From the NCBI RefSeq assembly GCF_001190925.1, contig NZ_CP011072.1:124001-188000 (forward strand): a stretch of 64,000 nucleotides of DNA, read 5' to 3'. The position numbers were made by a program, and so were the translations under genes. Origin of the DNA: Azoarcus sp. CIB (GTDB taxonomy: Bacteria; Pseudomonadota; Gammaproteobacteria; Burkholderiales; Rhodocyclaceae). Below, in pieces: positions 37,734 through 46,620 of this stretch. A model generated the notes under the pieces. The model had not been told where the DNA came from, ran no database searches, and worked only from the letters and a program-made list of their open reading frames with translations. Position 1 is the stretch's first letter. Every line of letters begins with the position of its first letter.

Positions 37734-38132
37734 CGAGAGCGTGCCGTCGGACCACAAACCGCGCAACTTTGTCGCGCAGCGCCTCGAAGAGCTCACTTGC
37801 ATCTTTTCAGACAAATGACATGATCCCTTTTGGATTTGTGTGTGGAAATGTAATATCCCGAATGATCAAGTGAGTCGGCTTTGATTCTGACGTTCGGGGT
37901 CTGCATTGACTTCTTCGCATCGCTCGAAAAGTCGCTTTTCCTCACCGCACATGCTGGAGAGTAGGGTGCCGAGCGCATAGGGAGAAAAGGCATTTGATAT
38001 TCGAGCGCGCCCAGTCGCGTGAGGACTTCAGGTGCCTTCTAGACGGCATCATGATCATCGGTCGCGGTGCTCAGTGAAATTTTGTCTATTGCATCGATCG
38101 ATGCAGGCGTGCCGGCAGCGCGACTCTGCCAT
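37734..38132. other. Gene-free stretch
   Basis: About 400 bases between the fusion helicase and the convergent ATPase gene. It is noticeably more AT-rich than its surroundings. No frame resembles a known protein and no strong hairpin, tRNA or repeat was found. Confidence 0.5.
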
Positions 38133-39323
38133 TTAACCCTCGGCATTAAGCTTGAGCGAGCTTTGCAGACTCTTCGGTGGCCACTTCGCGGCCGCCTTGC
38201 GATCCTCGAACCAGCGGTGCATCGCCGCATCCTCGACGGCGTATTCCCCGCGCGCTGATTTCCACACCAGAGCGGGCATTCGCTGGCGCAAGGATTCGAG
38301 GGCGTTCTGCGCGCGTTGCGCCGTCACCTTTTCCTGGGTCTGCACGCGGTAGAAGGCTAGGGCCTCGGCATCATAGGGGCGGAAACGTGATCCGACTTCC
38401 AGCATCCGCCACAGAACGGCCTGCTCCAACGGCTTCAGGCCCAGGTAGTCGGACTCCATCTGCGCCTCGTCATCCCGCTGGCGCTGCAAGGCGGCGGCAA
38501 GCATGGCCAGTTCGAAGCGTTCGGTGATCCCGGACAGCGGGCTAAGCGCCTGGCCCAGTGCCTCCATGAAGAACTGGGGCCGATAGCCGAATCCCTCGAA
38601 TGCCTTGTAGAGCGTGCCGCGATCAACGCGTCCAAGATCCGGGCGCTGCGCTTCGACCAGATGCGCGAGGAAATCGATAAAACGTTCATCCAACAAGGGC
38701 ATGCGCTGAATCTGGGAACCATAGAACGGAGCGCCGTTGGAATTCACCAGCCGCAGCAGCTTGTCGCGATCCGAGCCGGACATGACCAGCATCAACTGCA
38801 CGTTCCCCGGCCGGTTCATCTGGTCGCGTGCGGACTTCAGCGCCGACATCGAGTTTTCGCCCGCGGCGCTGGTGAGGGCGTGCTGCGCCTCGTCGATGAT
38901 CAGCGCCACGGGTTTGCCGGCGGTTTCGTTGAGCGCCCGCAGCGCGTCGACCAGCGTCAGCCCATCGACCTTGCCGATGCGGGTGGTATCGACGTGCAGC
39001 CAGCCGCCGAGATTCACCTTTTCGAGCCCTGCACTCTTCGCCGTCCGGGCGATCACGCCCAGATGCGGTTGTAGTGCGCGCCCGATCGCTTCGGCGATCA
39101 GGATGCCGGGGTCGCGCGCGGCATCGGCCCATAGGTCGACGTACACCACCGCGACGCCGGCCGCTTCCAGGGCGGGGCTCAGGTCGCCGCGCAGAAAGGT
39201 CGTTTTACCTGTACGGCGTGGCGCGGCGAGGAACAGGCCGTTATGCGCATCGCTGAATCCGGCCTTGCCCCGCAGGGCGGTGACCAGTTCACCGGCTAGC
39301 TCGGCTCGGGAGAAGGAGATCAT
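38133..39323 (-). CDS. P-loop ATPase with C-terminal winged-helix-like region
   Basis: The 396-residue protein begins MISFSRAELAGELV. It carries Walker A APRRTGKT (34-41), Walker B VALIIDEAQHAL (Asp144-Glu145) and a sensor-like LMLVMSGSDRDKL. The layout resembles ExeA/TniB-like and archaeal-type AAA ATPases. The C-terminal third (TAQRAQNALESLRQRMPALVWKSARGEYAVED) looks like a winged helix, often used for DNA or partner binding. No membrane segments or fused effector are seen. The gene stands alone behind a long palindrome. Its function is unknown; possibilities include a regulatory or defence ATPase. Confidence 0.75.
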   Translation of the reverse strand: MISFSRAELAGELVTALRGKAGFSDAHNGLFLAAPRRTGKTTFLRGDLSPALEAAGVAVVYVDLWADAARDPGILIAEAIGRALQPHLGVIARTAKSAGLEKVNLGGWLHVDTTRIGKVDGLTLVDALRALNETAGKPVALIIDEAQHALTSAAGENSMSALKSARDQMNRPGNVQLMLVMSGSDRDKLLRLVNSNGAPFYGSQIQRMPLLDERFIDFLAHLVEAQRPDLGRVDRGTLYKAFEGFGYRPQFFMEALGQALSPLSGITERFELAMLAAALQRQRDDEAQMESDYLGLKPLEQAVLWRMLEVGSRFRPYDAEALAFYRVQTQEKVTAQRAQNALESLRQRMPALVWKSARGEYAVEDAAMHRWFEDRKAAAKWPPKSLQSSLKLNAEG

Positions 39324-39336
39324 GATTTATCGCCTA

Positions 39337-39373
39337 TTATCCGCATTCTGATAAATTATCAGAATCAGGATAA
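39337..39373. promoter_or_regulatory. 37-bp near-perfect palindrome upstream of the ATPase gene
   Basis: ATTCTGATAA (39345-39354) and its exact complement TTATCAGAAT (39356-39365) flank a single A. Beyond a two-base mismatch, TTATCC (39337-39342) again matches GGATAA (39368-39373). The centre lies 32 bases before the ATPase start on the minus strand, in AT-rich sequence where its promoter should be. It is a strong operator candidate for an unknown dimeric regulator. Confidence 0.6.
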
Positions 39374-39429
39374 AAAGCAATAATCACCCACCGACCCGCT
39401 GACACCCGGTACCCGCCTCCCCGCGCACG

Positions 39430-40068
39430 TCAGTCCTTCCTCAGCAGCCAGACGTTCTCCGTGGCCGGGCACTTCCCTTTGAGTCCACCTTCTACATCGA
39501 CGTGGGCGAGCAATGTCGGGCGGAAGCGGCCAGCGTAGTGCTGCCGCACCTCCTCGGCGTCGATCGAGAACGGGGGCCCGGCGTGCTGGCTCTGGTCGTA
39601 TTCGAAGCAGATGAGTAGCTGCGGCGCTTCGCGCGTGATGGCTGCGAGATGGGCCGTGTAGCGCGGGCGCATGGTGTGCGGCAGCGCGACCAGTGCGGCG
39701 CGGTCGTAGACCGCGTCGACCGGGCCGAGTATCTCCGCGGTGAGATCGAAAATGTCGCCCACGTACACGTCGAGACCTTCGGCCGCGTAGCGGTCGAGCG
39801 CGCCGACGCGTGACACCGTCGGTTCCACACCGAGCTCGGCGAAGAGCTGCTGGATGGCGAGCGGACTCAGTTCGGCGCCGACGACGCGATGACCTTGGGC
39901 GAGCAGCCAGTGGATGTCCAGTGTCTTGCCGCACAGCGGCAGGAAGATGCGGCTGCCCGGCGGGAGCGCGAGCGCGTCGAAGTGTTCGACCAGTAGCGAA
40001 TGGGCTTCACTGCCGTGGAAGCCGATCTCGTTGCGTTCCCATTTTGCGTGCCAGAAGTTGGCGTCCAT
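39430..40068 (-). CDS. tpm: Thiopurine S-methyltransferase
   Basis: The 212-residue SAM-dependent methyltransferase is a full-length bacterial TPMT. The start MDANFWHAKWERNEIGFH, the SAM site FLPLCGKTLDIHWLLAQGH, GAELSP, and the acidic motif DIFDLTAEILGPVDAVYDRAAL are diagnostic. Bacterial members methylate thiopurines and also selenite or tellurite, giving volatile or less toxic forms. The gene is the last of three minus-strand genes (hemerythrin, kinase-like, tpm) separated by short gaps. Shared function among these is not evident. Confidence 0.94.
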   Translation of the reverse strand: MDANFWHAKWERNEIGFHGSEAHSLLVEHFDALALPPGSRIFLPLCGKTLDIHWLLAQGHRVVGAELSPLAIQQLFAELGVEPTVSRVGALDRYAAEGLDVYVGDIFDLTAEILGPVDAVYDRAALVALPHTMRPRYTAHLAAITREAPQLLICFEYDQSQHAGPPFSIDAEEVRQHYAGRFRPTLLAHVDVEGGLKGKCPATENVWLLRKD

Positions 40069-40147
40069 GAGCAGAGCCCTTGCGGTGATGGTGCTGCGGA
40101 CCGGTCAGTGTATCGGAGGTGCGAACGGGACTGAATGCCCGGACGAA

Positions 40148-41050
40148 TCAGCGCAGCAGCTCCGCCGCCAGCGTGCGGATCATGCGTTCGGCCTGGCCGA
40201 GGTAGGCGCGGCCGAAGAGGTTCAGGTGGTTGAGGATGTGGTACAGGTTGTAGAGCGTCTTGCGCAGTTCGTAGCCTTCGGCGGGCGGCCAGGCGCTGCG
40301 GTAGGTGGCGTAGAAGGACGCGGGGAAGCCGCCGAAGAGTTCGCTCATCGCGAGATCGGCATCGCGGTCGCCGCGGTAGACGGCGGGGTCGAAGATCACG
40401 GGTTTGCCGTCGGCGGCGATGGCCGCGTTGCCGTTCCACAGGTCGCCGTGCAGCAGGCTGGGGCGGGGCCGGTAGTCGAGGAACAGCGCGGGGATGCGTT
40501 CGAGGAGCTTGTCGGCGTCGCGGCCGAGGGCTCCGCCGTGGCCTTTCGCACGCGCCATCTGCAGTTGCGGCAAGAGGCGGCATTCGACGAGGAACCGGGC
40601 CCAGGCGTCGTGCGGCGTGTTGTGCTGGGGCGTGGCGCCGATGTAGTTGTCGCGCGTCCAGCCGAACCGTTCGCCGGTGTCACGGTGCAGTTCGACGAGC
40701 GCCGCGGCGAAGCGCCGGCCGTCTTCGGCGCTCGCGAGTGGGCGCAGCGGTAGGTGTTCGAGCAGCAGGAAGGCTTCGTCCTCGGTCGCACCGCAGGCGA
40801 GCGGGCGCGGCACGCGGAAGGCGTCGCAGTTGGCCAGGGCGGTGAGGCCGTCGACCTCGGCTTCGAACATCGGCAGGGCGGCGGCGTCGTTGAGCTTGAG
40901 GAAGTAGGTCCGGCCGCCCGCCTGCACTTCCAGCGTGCGATTGATGCAGCCGCCGCCGACCGGGGTCAGGCGTGCGTCGGTGAAGTCGATACCGCTGGCG
41001 GCCGCGAGGGCGCGGGCGAGCGCGTCGTCCGGGGTGTCAGGGGACGTCAA
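40148..41050 (-). CDS. Fructosamine kinase family protein
   Basis: The 300-residue protein belongs to the fructosamine/ketosamine-3-kinase family (aminoglycoside-phosphotransferase fold). Markers are GGGCINRTLEV (nucleotide loop), YFLKLND, ERFGWTRDNYIGATPQHN and the catalytic loop SLLHGDLWNGN followed by VIFDPAVYRGDRDADLAM. These enzymes phosphorylate glycated lysine residues so that the sugar adduct falls off, repairing glycated proteins. The ATG at 41050 gives the family length. Confidence 0.92.
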   Translation of the reverse strand: MTSPDTPDDALARALAAASGIDFTDARLTPVGGGCINRTLEVQAGGRTYFLKLNDAAALPMFEAEVDGLTALANCDAFRVPRPLACGATEDEAFLLLEHLPLRPLASAEDGRRFAAALVELHRDTGERFGWTRDNYIGATPQHNTPHDAWARFLVECRLLPQLQMARAKGHGGALGRDADKLLERIPALFLDYRPRPSLLHGDLWNGNAAIAADGKPVIFDPAVYRGDRDADLAMSELFGGFPASFYATYRSAWPPAEGYELRKTLYNLYHILNHLNLFGRAYLGQAERMIRTLAAELLR

Positions 41051-41081
41051 CGGCAGAGGCTCCGATCGAGGCCGGCGCGCG

Positions 41082-41495
41082 TCAGAGGGCGGGGGCGGTG
41101 TTGTGCGCGGCGATGCTGTCGACGAGCTTCTTGTCGGCGACGGTGGTGTGCATCGCGAACCAGTCGAACATGAAGTGCGCGAGTTCCTGAAGGGGGGCGC
41201 TGTCGGTGTAGTAAAGATTGCATTCGTGCTCCAGCCGGCGCAGCAGCCACGCGTGTTCCTCGCGGTGTTCTTCGTAGTGCGGATAGTCGACGTCGAGCAT
41301 GATGTTCTCTTCGCTGACGAAGTGGAATTCCGCGTACTTGCGCACCTCGAGGAGCAGGCGCATGGCCTTTTCCTTCGGGCAGTTCCGGTCTGCTTCGACG
41401 GATACCGCGCGGATCAGGTCGACGAAGGCGCGGTGCTCGGCGTCGATGCGCGGGTGTCCGACTTCGAATTTGCTGTCCCACTTGATGTCAATCAC
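41082..41495 (-). CDS. Bacteriohemerythrin
   Basis: The 137-residue oxygen-binding di-iron protein has all seven ligands in place: His21, His58, Glu62, His77, His81, His116 and Asp121. A GTG start at 41495 is chosen because GGAG lies eight bases upstream and the resulting start (M/VIDIKWDSKFEVGH) matches the family. The longer ATG frame adds 25 unrelated residues. Single-domain hemerythrins deliver or sense O2 in microaerophilic bacteria. Confidence 0.93.
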   Translation of the reverse strand: MIDIKWDSKFEVGHPRIDAEHRAFVDLIRAVSVEADRNCPKEKAMRLLLEVRKYAEFHFVSEENIMLDVDYPHYEEHREEHAWLLRRLEHECNLYYTDSAPLQELAHFMFDWFAMHTTVADKKLVDSIAAHNTAPAL

Positions 41496-41622
41496 GTCCG
41501 TCTCCGCCTCGCGAGTCGGGGCGGTGCCTCGCGGTGCGGCAGGATCCGCGCGGAGGGGTGCCCCGCGCATATCCTAACCGAATATGAACGCGGGGGCAGC
41601 GGGAGGGCGGCCCCGGGGGGCG

Positions 41623-43041
41623 TCAGGCCCCCGGGCGCGAAGCGCTCACCGCGAAGGACGGCGTGGCTGCGGCCGGTTCCGCTGCCGGCTCGGCGCGGAC
41701 TTGCGTGTGCAGCCCCGGGATGTGGCGCTTGACGACGGCCAGCGCGAGGAAGGTGAGCACCATGGCGCCGCCGAGCAGCGACAGGTAGCTGTCCGCACCG
41801 CCGGAGGTGATGACGGCGGCGCCCGCGAAGGAGCTCAGGATCGCGCCGAGGCGGCCGAAGGACAGGGCCGAGGCGGTGCCGGTGGCGCGCATCATGGTCG
41901 GGTAGACGTAGGCGCACAGCGCATACATGGTCGCCTGGACGGCGATCACGAACATGCCGTGCACGCCGAGTCCGATCATCAGCCAGGTGGTGTTCGTGGC
42001 GAAGTCGACGCCTTGCAGCACGAAGGCGCTGGCTGCGGCGCCGATGCTGCACAGGATCAGCGGCCAGCGCGAGCCGTAGCGCGTGATGGCCAGCGCGCAG
42101 CCGAGCGAGCCGATCACGCCGCCAAGATTGTAGGCGGTGAGGCCGGAGCCTGCCAGGGCGGTGGGCAGGCCTTCGGCGGCGAGCATCGTCGGCAGCCAGC
42201 TGAAGGCGGTGTAGGTGGCGAGCATGACGAGGAAGAAGCCGACCCAGATTGCCAGCGTGTCGCGCGCGCGGCCGCTCTGGAACAGGGCGGCGAAGCCGGC
42301 GCGCTGGTCGCTGCCGGTTTCGGCCACGTCGACGAATACCGTGCCGGGGTCGGCGGGGCGTTCCATGCGTGCGAGCAGCCGGCGCAGCTCGGGCCAGCGG
42401 GCGGTCTTGCGCGCGAGGTAGCGGGCGGATTCGGGCAGCAGCGCGAGCAGCACCAGGCTGTAGATGACGGGCAGCGCGCCACCGATCCAGAACAGGCCGC
42501 GCCAGCCGAGCACGGGCAGGACGGCGCCGGCGAAGAGGCCGGCGAGCATGCCGCCGAGGGGATAGCACACGATGGTCGCGGTGACGGCAAGGGTGCGGCG
42601 GCGGGCCGGGGTGAATTCGGCGGTCATCGTCGAGGCGCTCGGCAGCGCGCCGCCGATGCCGAGGCCGGCGAGGAAGCGCAGCACGGCGATCGCCGTGATG
42701 TCGGGCGCGAAACCGATCGCGATCGTCGCGGCGCCGAACAGGAACACGCTGGCGATCAGCACCAGCCGCCGGCCGATGCGGTCCGCGACGATGCCGGCAC
42801 AGGCGCTGCCGACGGCCATGCCGACCAGGCCCGCGGCCACGGCGGGCGCGAAGGCGGCCTTGGTGATGCCCCATTCCTTGATCAGCGCCGGGATCGCGAA
42901 GCCGATGAGCTGCCCGTCGAAACCGTCCATGACGATCGCAAGGGCGGCGAGCATCACGACGAGCCGTTGCATCGACGTGAACGGGCCGTAGTCGAGTATC
43001 CCGCCGATATCGACGGGGGCGGACGAGGACTTCTGCTGCAT
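41623..43041 (-). CDS. MFS transporter, aromatic acid:H+ symporter type
   Basis: The 472-residue polytopic protein has about 12 membrane segments. The DGFDGQLIGFAIPAL motif in the first segment, ADRIGRR between segments 2 and 3, and LPESARYL at the end of the sixth are typical of the AAHS branch (PcaK/BenK-like). Uptake of an aromatic acid such as a hydroxybenzoate is therefore likely, but the substrate cannot be read from sequence. No catabolic genes adjoin it. Confidence 0.86.
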   Translation of the reverse strand: MQQKSSSAPVDIGGILDYGPFTSMQRLVVMLAALAIVMDGFDGQLIGFAIPALIKEWGITKAAFAPAVAAGLVGMAVGSACAGIVADRIGRRLVLIASVFLFGAATIAIGFAPDITAIAVLRFLAGLGIGGALPSASTMTAEFTPARRRTLAVTATIVCYPLGGMLAGLFAGAVLPVLGWRGLFWIGGALPVIYSLVLLALLPESARYLARKTARWPELRRLLARMERPADPGTVFVDVAETGSDQRAGFAALFQSGRARDTLAIWVGFFLVMLATYTAFSWLPTMLAAEGLPTALAGSGLTAYNLGGVIGSLGCALAITRYGSRWPLILCSIGAAASAFVLQGVDFATNTTWLMIGLGVHGMFVIAVQATMYALCAYVYPTMMRATGTASALSFGRLGAILSSFAGAAVITSGGADSYLSLLGGAMVLTFLALAVVKRHIPGLHTQVRAEPAAEPAAATPSFAVSASRPGA

Positions 43042-43314
43042 CGGTGTGTCTCCGGTGATTGGCGGGTTCGCTCCGGGTCCGGGCGATCCTCTTCGTGGGA
43101 AACGATACTATTTTGATTGATGGACAGCAAGCGAGTTGTATCACATCAGTAACACGTGGACACGGCAACTCAGCACCACGGTGCGGCGCATAGGTAACGC
43201 AGTCGGATGAAAAAATACGTCACACTCGGGCGGGAATTCCTTGGCCGGGTTGTGGTCTTTTGGATGAGTTCGCACGTTGAATGGACGTGTCATCCTGCCG
43301 ACAGGGAGGTCACC

Positions 43315-43731
43315 ATGAAATGGTTCAGACTTGCGCTTGCCGCGCTCCTGGTGCTGGGCACCGCGTTGCCGGACCTCGCGTCTGCCGATCGCGGCCGCAT
43401 CGGCCGGCACCGCAGCCACTCGAGCCTGGGCGTGCACATCGGGATTCCGCTGTTCTGGGGCTGGCCCGGCCCGTATTACGGCTATTCGCCCTACCGCTAT
43501 TACGAGCCCTACCCCTACTATGCCTACCCGCCGTATTACGCCTATCCGCCGGCCGTGAGGGCGCCGTCCTCGCCGCCCGTGTATATCGAGCGCGAAGATG
43601 ACGACGCGGATGATGACCGGAAGTCCGCCGGCAATTACTGGTATTACTGCGACCGCCCCGAGGGCTACTACCCCTACGTCAAGGAATGCCCCGGCGGGTG
43701 GGAACGCGTCGCGCCGCGGCCGTCGCGCTGA
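43315..43731 (+). CDS. Exported Tyr/Pro-rich protein
   Basis: The 138-residue product starts at the ATG following a strong AGGGAGGT site, with signal peptide MKWFRLALAALLVLGTALPDLASA. The mature part has a low-complexity Tyr/Pro stretch (YYGYSPYRYYEPYPYYAYPP), an acidic linker (EREDDDADDD) and a C-terminal motif YWYYCDRPEGYYPYVKECPGGW with two cysteines. This C-terminal motif recurs in small envelope proteins of betaproteobacteria. Function is unknown. It lies 14 bases before a lipoprotein gene. Confidence 0.8.
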   Translation: MKWFRLALAALLVLGTALPDLASADRGRIGRHRSHSSLGVHIGIPLFWGWPGPYYGYSPYRYYEPYPYYAYPPYYAYPPAVRAPSSPPVYIEREDDDADDDRKSAGNYWYYCDRPEGYYPYVKECPGGWERVAPRPSR

Positions 43732-43745
43732 GGGAGGATCCGAAC

Positions 43746-44264
43746 ATGAACATCCGTATCTGTCTTGTGCCGCTCGCGGCAGTGCTCGTGACCGCGGGCT
43801 GCGTGTCGATGCCGTCCGGGCCGAACGTGCTCGTGCTGCCCGGCACCGGTGCGAGCTTCAATGAGTTCCGCGCCGACGACTCGGCCTGCCGCCAATACGC
43901 GTACGAATACATCGGCGGACGCTCGGCCGGGCAGGCAGCGGCCGATGCCGGCGTGCGCAGCGCGGTCGTCGGCACCGCGGTCGGCGCGGCGGTCGGTGCC
44001 GCCGTCGGCGGCGGGCGCGGCGCGGGCGTGGGTGCCGGCACCGGGTTGCTGGTCGGCAGCGCCGCCGGCAGTGGTGCGGCCGAGGTGTCGGGCTACGACG
44101 CGCAGCGGCGCTATGACCACGCCTACGTGCAGTGCATGTACGCGAGCGGCCATCGCGTACCGGTGTCGGGCCGCTACTCGCCCAGCCGCTCGGATCGCTA
44201 CCGCAGCACGCCGCCGCCCCCGCCCGCGGGCATGCCCCCGCCGCCGCCGCCCGGCGTGCGCTGA
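43746..44264 (+). CDS. Glycine-zipper lipoprotein
   Basis: The 172-residue product has a lipobox (VLVTAGC, Cys19) and a glycine-zipper region (about 78-115, GTAVGAAVGAAVGGGRGAGV). It ends in a Pro-rich tail (PPPPPAGMPPPPPPGVR). A conserved-looking YDHAYVQCMYASGH follows the zipper. Such proteins sit in the outer membrane and may oligomerise. It probably forms an operon with the Tyr/Pro-rich protein upstream. Specific role unknown. Confidence 0.83.
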   Translation: MNIRICLVPLAAVLVTAGCVSMPSGPNVLVLPGTGASFNEFRADDSACRQYAYEYIGGRSAGQAAADAGVRSAVVGTAVGAAVGAAVGGGRGAGVGAGTGLLVGSAAGSGAAEVSGYDAQRRYDHAYVQCMYASGHRVPVSGRYSPSRSDRYRSTPPPPPAGMPPPPPPGVR

Positions 44265-44470
44265 CGCGCGTCGCGGCGGTGATCGTCACGCCTGCGTTCA
44301 ATACTTCACGCCAGGCCGGCGCGACGGCTCGCTATGCTGGATCTCCCCGACGCCGGACAGCGAGCGCGTCGGGGCGAGCAGCGCTGTACACGCGGCCATG
44401 CCGGGTGCCGCCGCGCCGATCGGCGATTCCGTGCCGTAAGCCTGCGGTGCGACCGTAGCGGAGGACCGCC

Positions 44471-46585
44471 ATGTCAGATGAGTCGAATTCCCGCACTGCC
44501 GGGCCGGCCGGCCCCTGGCACAGGCTGAGGAAGTCCGCCGGCCGGCTGCAGGACTGGTTCGCGATCCAGTCCGCGCTGGTCAAAGTCCTGGTCGTGGCGA
44601 TCGCGCTGCTGATCCCCCTCACCGGCATCTATTCCCTGATGCTGGCGCAGAAGCGCGCCGTGCTGGCCGAGGAGGTCAAGGCGATGGCGGTCGCCGGCGG
44701 GGCGGGGGTGTGGACCTTCGACGAGAGCGTGCCGGTGGTGCTCGGCAGCGGCTCGGTGCTCGGCTTCCTCGACGCGAACCCCGTCGAGCGCGTCACGGTG
44801 ATCTACGAGCCGCTGATGTGGAACCTGTCCGAGCGCATCATCCTCGTGCAGTCGCAGGGGCAACAGCACGCCTACTATCCGAGCGACCTGGAGACGAAGA
44901 TCTTCGCCGACAGGGCGGTCTCCGCGCCGTGGTCCGGCCGGCTCGCCTTCATTCCCCGCGCCGAACTCGGCGAGGGAGCGCTCAAGGTGTTCGAGCGTCT
45001 CGACCAGCGCTTCGCCAACGGGCGCCCGCGTTCGGCCGACGACGGCTGGCGCTCCGCGGCCAGCGGCGTGCTGTCGGGCGCGCTGATGCTGGGCCTGCTC
45101 GCCTTCCTGTTCATGCAGCTGCGCGGTCAGTTCAAGTCGCTGAAGTTCATCGAGCCCGGGCAGGTGAGCGGCTCCATCGACGAACTGGTCGGCATGGACG
45201 ACATCAAGGCCGAGGTCGCACAGATCAAGGACCAGTACGAGCGGCGCGCGCTGTACGCCGAATACGGCATCCGCAAGCCGTTCAACGTGATGTTCAGCGG
45301 CCCTGCGGGCACCGGCAAGACCAAGCTCGCGAGCTACCTCGCGAAGGAGCTCAAGCTGCCCATCCTGTTCCACTCGGCGGCGAACCTGGAGACCGGCTTC
45401 GTCGCGGGCGGCGCGAACACCCTCAATCGCATCGTGTCGATGGCGAAGCGGCGCAAACGCTGCATCGTGTTCCTCGACGAGGCGCAGGATCTCTTCATGA
45501 AGCGCGGCGGACGGCGCAAGTTCGACGACGATACCGCCAACACCCTGCTCGCCGTGCTAGACGGCGTGCGCAGCAAGGACGAGGCCGAGATCATCTGGAT
45601 CGTGGCGAGCAACTTCAACAGCCAGACGATGCAGATGGACGAGGCGATGCTGCGCCGCTTCCAGATGAAGGTGGATTTCCGCCTGCCCAACCGCGAGGAG
45701 CGGCTCGCGATCATCCAGCACTACCTCTCGCAGCGCGCCGACAAGGTGCTGCCCGGCCTCGATCTGAGCCACCTCGTCGGCGTCACCGAAGGGCGCAGCC
45801 CCGCCGACCTCGAGACGATCGTCAACCAGGCCGGCATTACCGCGGTGCAGGCGGGCGAGATGATCGGCGCGGACACCCTGATGCAGGCCGCCGAGCGCGT
45901 GCTGGTCGGCAACGTCAATTCCAACACCACCGACGAACGCGAGCGCGACCGCCGCATCATCGCCGTGCATGAGTGGGGCCACTTCCTCGTCGACCTGCAG
46001 CGCGAGCGCGAGGTCACCAACGATGATTGGGACCGCATCCTCGCCGACATGAAGACGATCAAGATCTCGCTCAAGGCCATCCCGCGCAGCAACGCGCTGG
46101 GCTTCGTGTTCCACAAGCAGGGCACCAACCTGCTCAAGACCAAGGGCGACATCGAGCACGACGTGCGCGTGCTGCTCGGCGGCATGGCCAACGAGGAGCT
46201 CTTCTTCGGCGAGGACGGCACGACCAACGGCGCCCACAACGACATCACCCGCGTCACCCAGCTCCTGCATCACGCCGTCGGCGAGATGGGTATGTACCGC
46301 AAGACGCGCCTCAACTTCGGCGCGCTGACGAACGACGGGCAGGGCGGCAGCCGCGCCCTCGACGAGGAAACGCGCGGCATCATGGAAGCGCAGAGCGAAC
46401 GCCTGTATGGCGAGACCAAGGCGGTGCTGGCGGAGCTCAAGCCGCTGACGGAATTTCTGGCGAACAAGCTGATCGAGGCTGGCGAGATGAATCTGGACGA
46501 GGCGCTGGCGGAGATCCGGCGCTTCGAGGAGGGGCGTGCGGCAGCGGCAGCTGGAAAGGGGGCGATGCTGAGCGCTGCGGGATGA
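44471..46585 (+). CDS. FtsH-like membrane AAA protease (M41)
   Basis: The 704-residue protein has two membrane segments (about 36-57 and 197-217) around a periplasmic domain of ~140 residues, larger than in E. coli FtsH. An AAA module follows: Walker A GPAGTGKT (277-284), Walker B CIVFLDEAQDL, and MLRRF in the arginine-finger region. The M41 protease domain has the zinc motif HEWGH (His500, Glu501, His504) and a third ligand in NGAHNDIT. Active-site residues are intact, so it should be a functional ATP-dependent protease. Divergence from canonical FtsH suggests a paralogue with its own substrates. Confidence 0.88.
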   Translation: MSDESNSRTAGPAGPWHRLRKSAGRLQDWFAIQSALVKVLVVAIALLIPLTGIYSLMLAQKRAVLAEEVKAMAVAGGAGVWTFDESVPVVLGSGSVLGFLDANPVERVTVIYEPLMWNLSERIILVQSQGQQHAYYPSDLETKIFADRAVSAPWSGRLAFIPRAELGEGALKVFERLDQRFANGRPRSADDGWRSAASGVLSGALMLGLLAFLFMQLRGQFKSLKFIEPGQVSGSIDELVGMDDIKAEVAQIKDQYERRALYAEYGIRKPFNVMFSGPAGTGKTKLASYLAKELKLPILFHSAANLETGFVAGGANTLNRIVSMAKRRKRCIVFLDEAQDLFMKRGGRRKFDDDTANTLLAVLDGVRSKDEAEIIWIVASNFNSQTMQMDEAMLRRFQMKVDFRLPNREERLAIIQHYLSQRADKVLPGLDLSHLVGVTEGRSPADLETIVNQAGITAVQAGEMIGADTLMQAAERVLVGNVNSNTTDERERDRRIIAVHEWGHFLVDLQREREVTNDDWDRILADMKTIKISLKAIPRSNALGFVFHKQGTNLLKTKGDIEHDVRVLLGGMANEELFFGEDGTTNGAHNDITRVTQLLHHAVGEMGMYRKTRLNFGALTNDGQGGSRALDEETRGIMEAQSERLYGETKAVLAELKPLTEFLANKLIEAGEMNLDEALAEIRRFEEGRAAAAAGKGAMLSAAG

Positions 46586-46620
46586 GACCATGATCCTGCG
46601 ATGCGGGTAGGGCGCGTCGG

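Noticed and set aside
37793-37993. 66-codon minus-strand frame in the gap after the fusion helicase
   Set aside because: No ribosome site, no recognisable domain and unremarkable length for chance in an AT-richer stretch.
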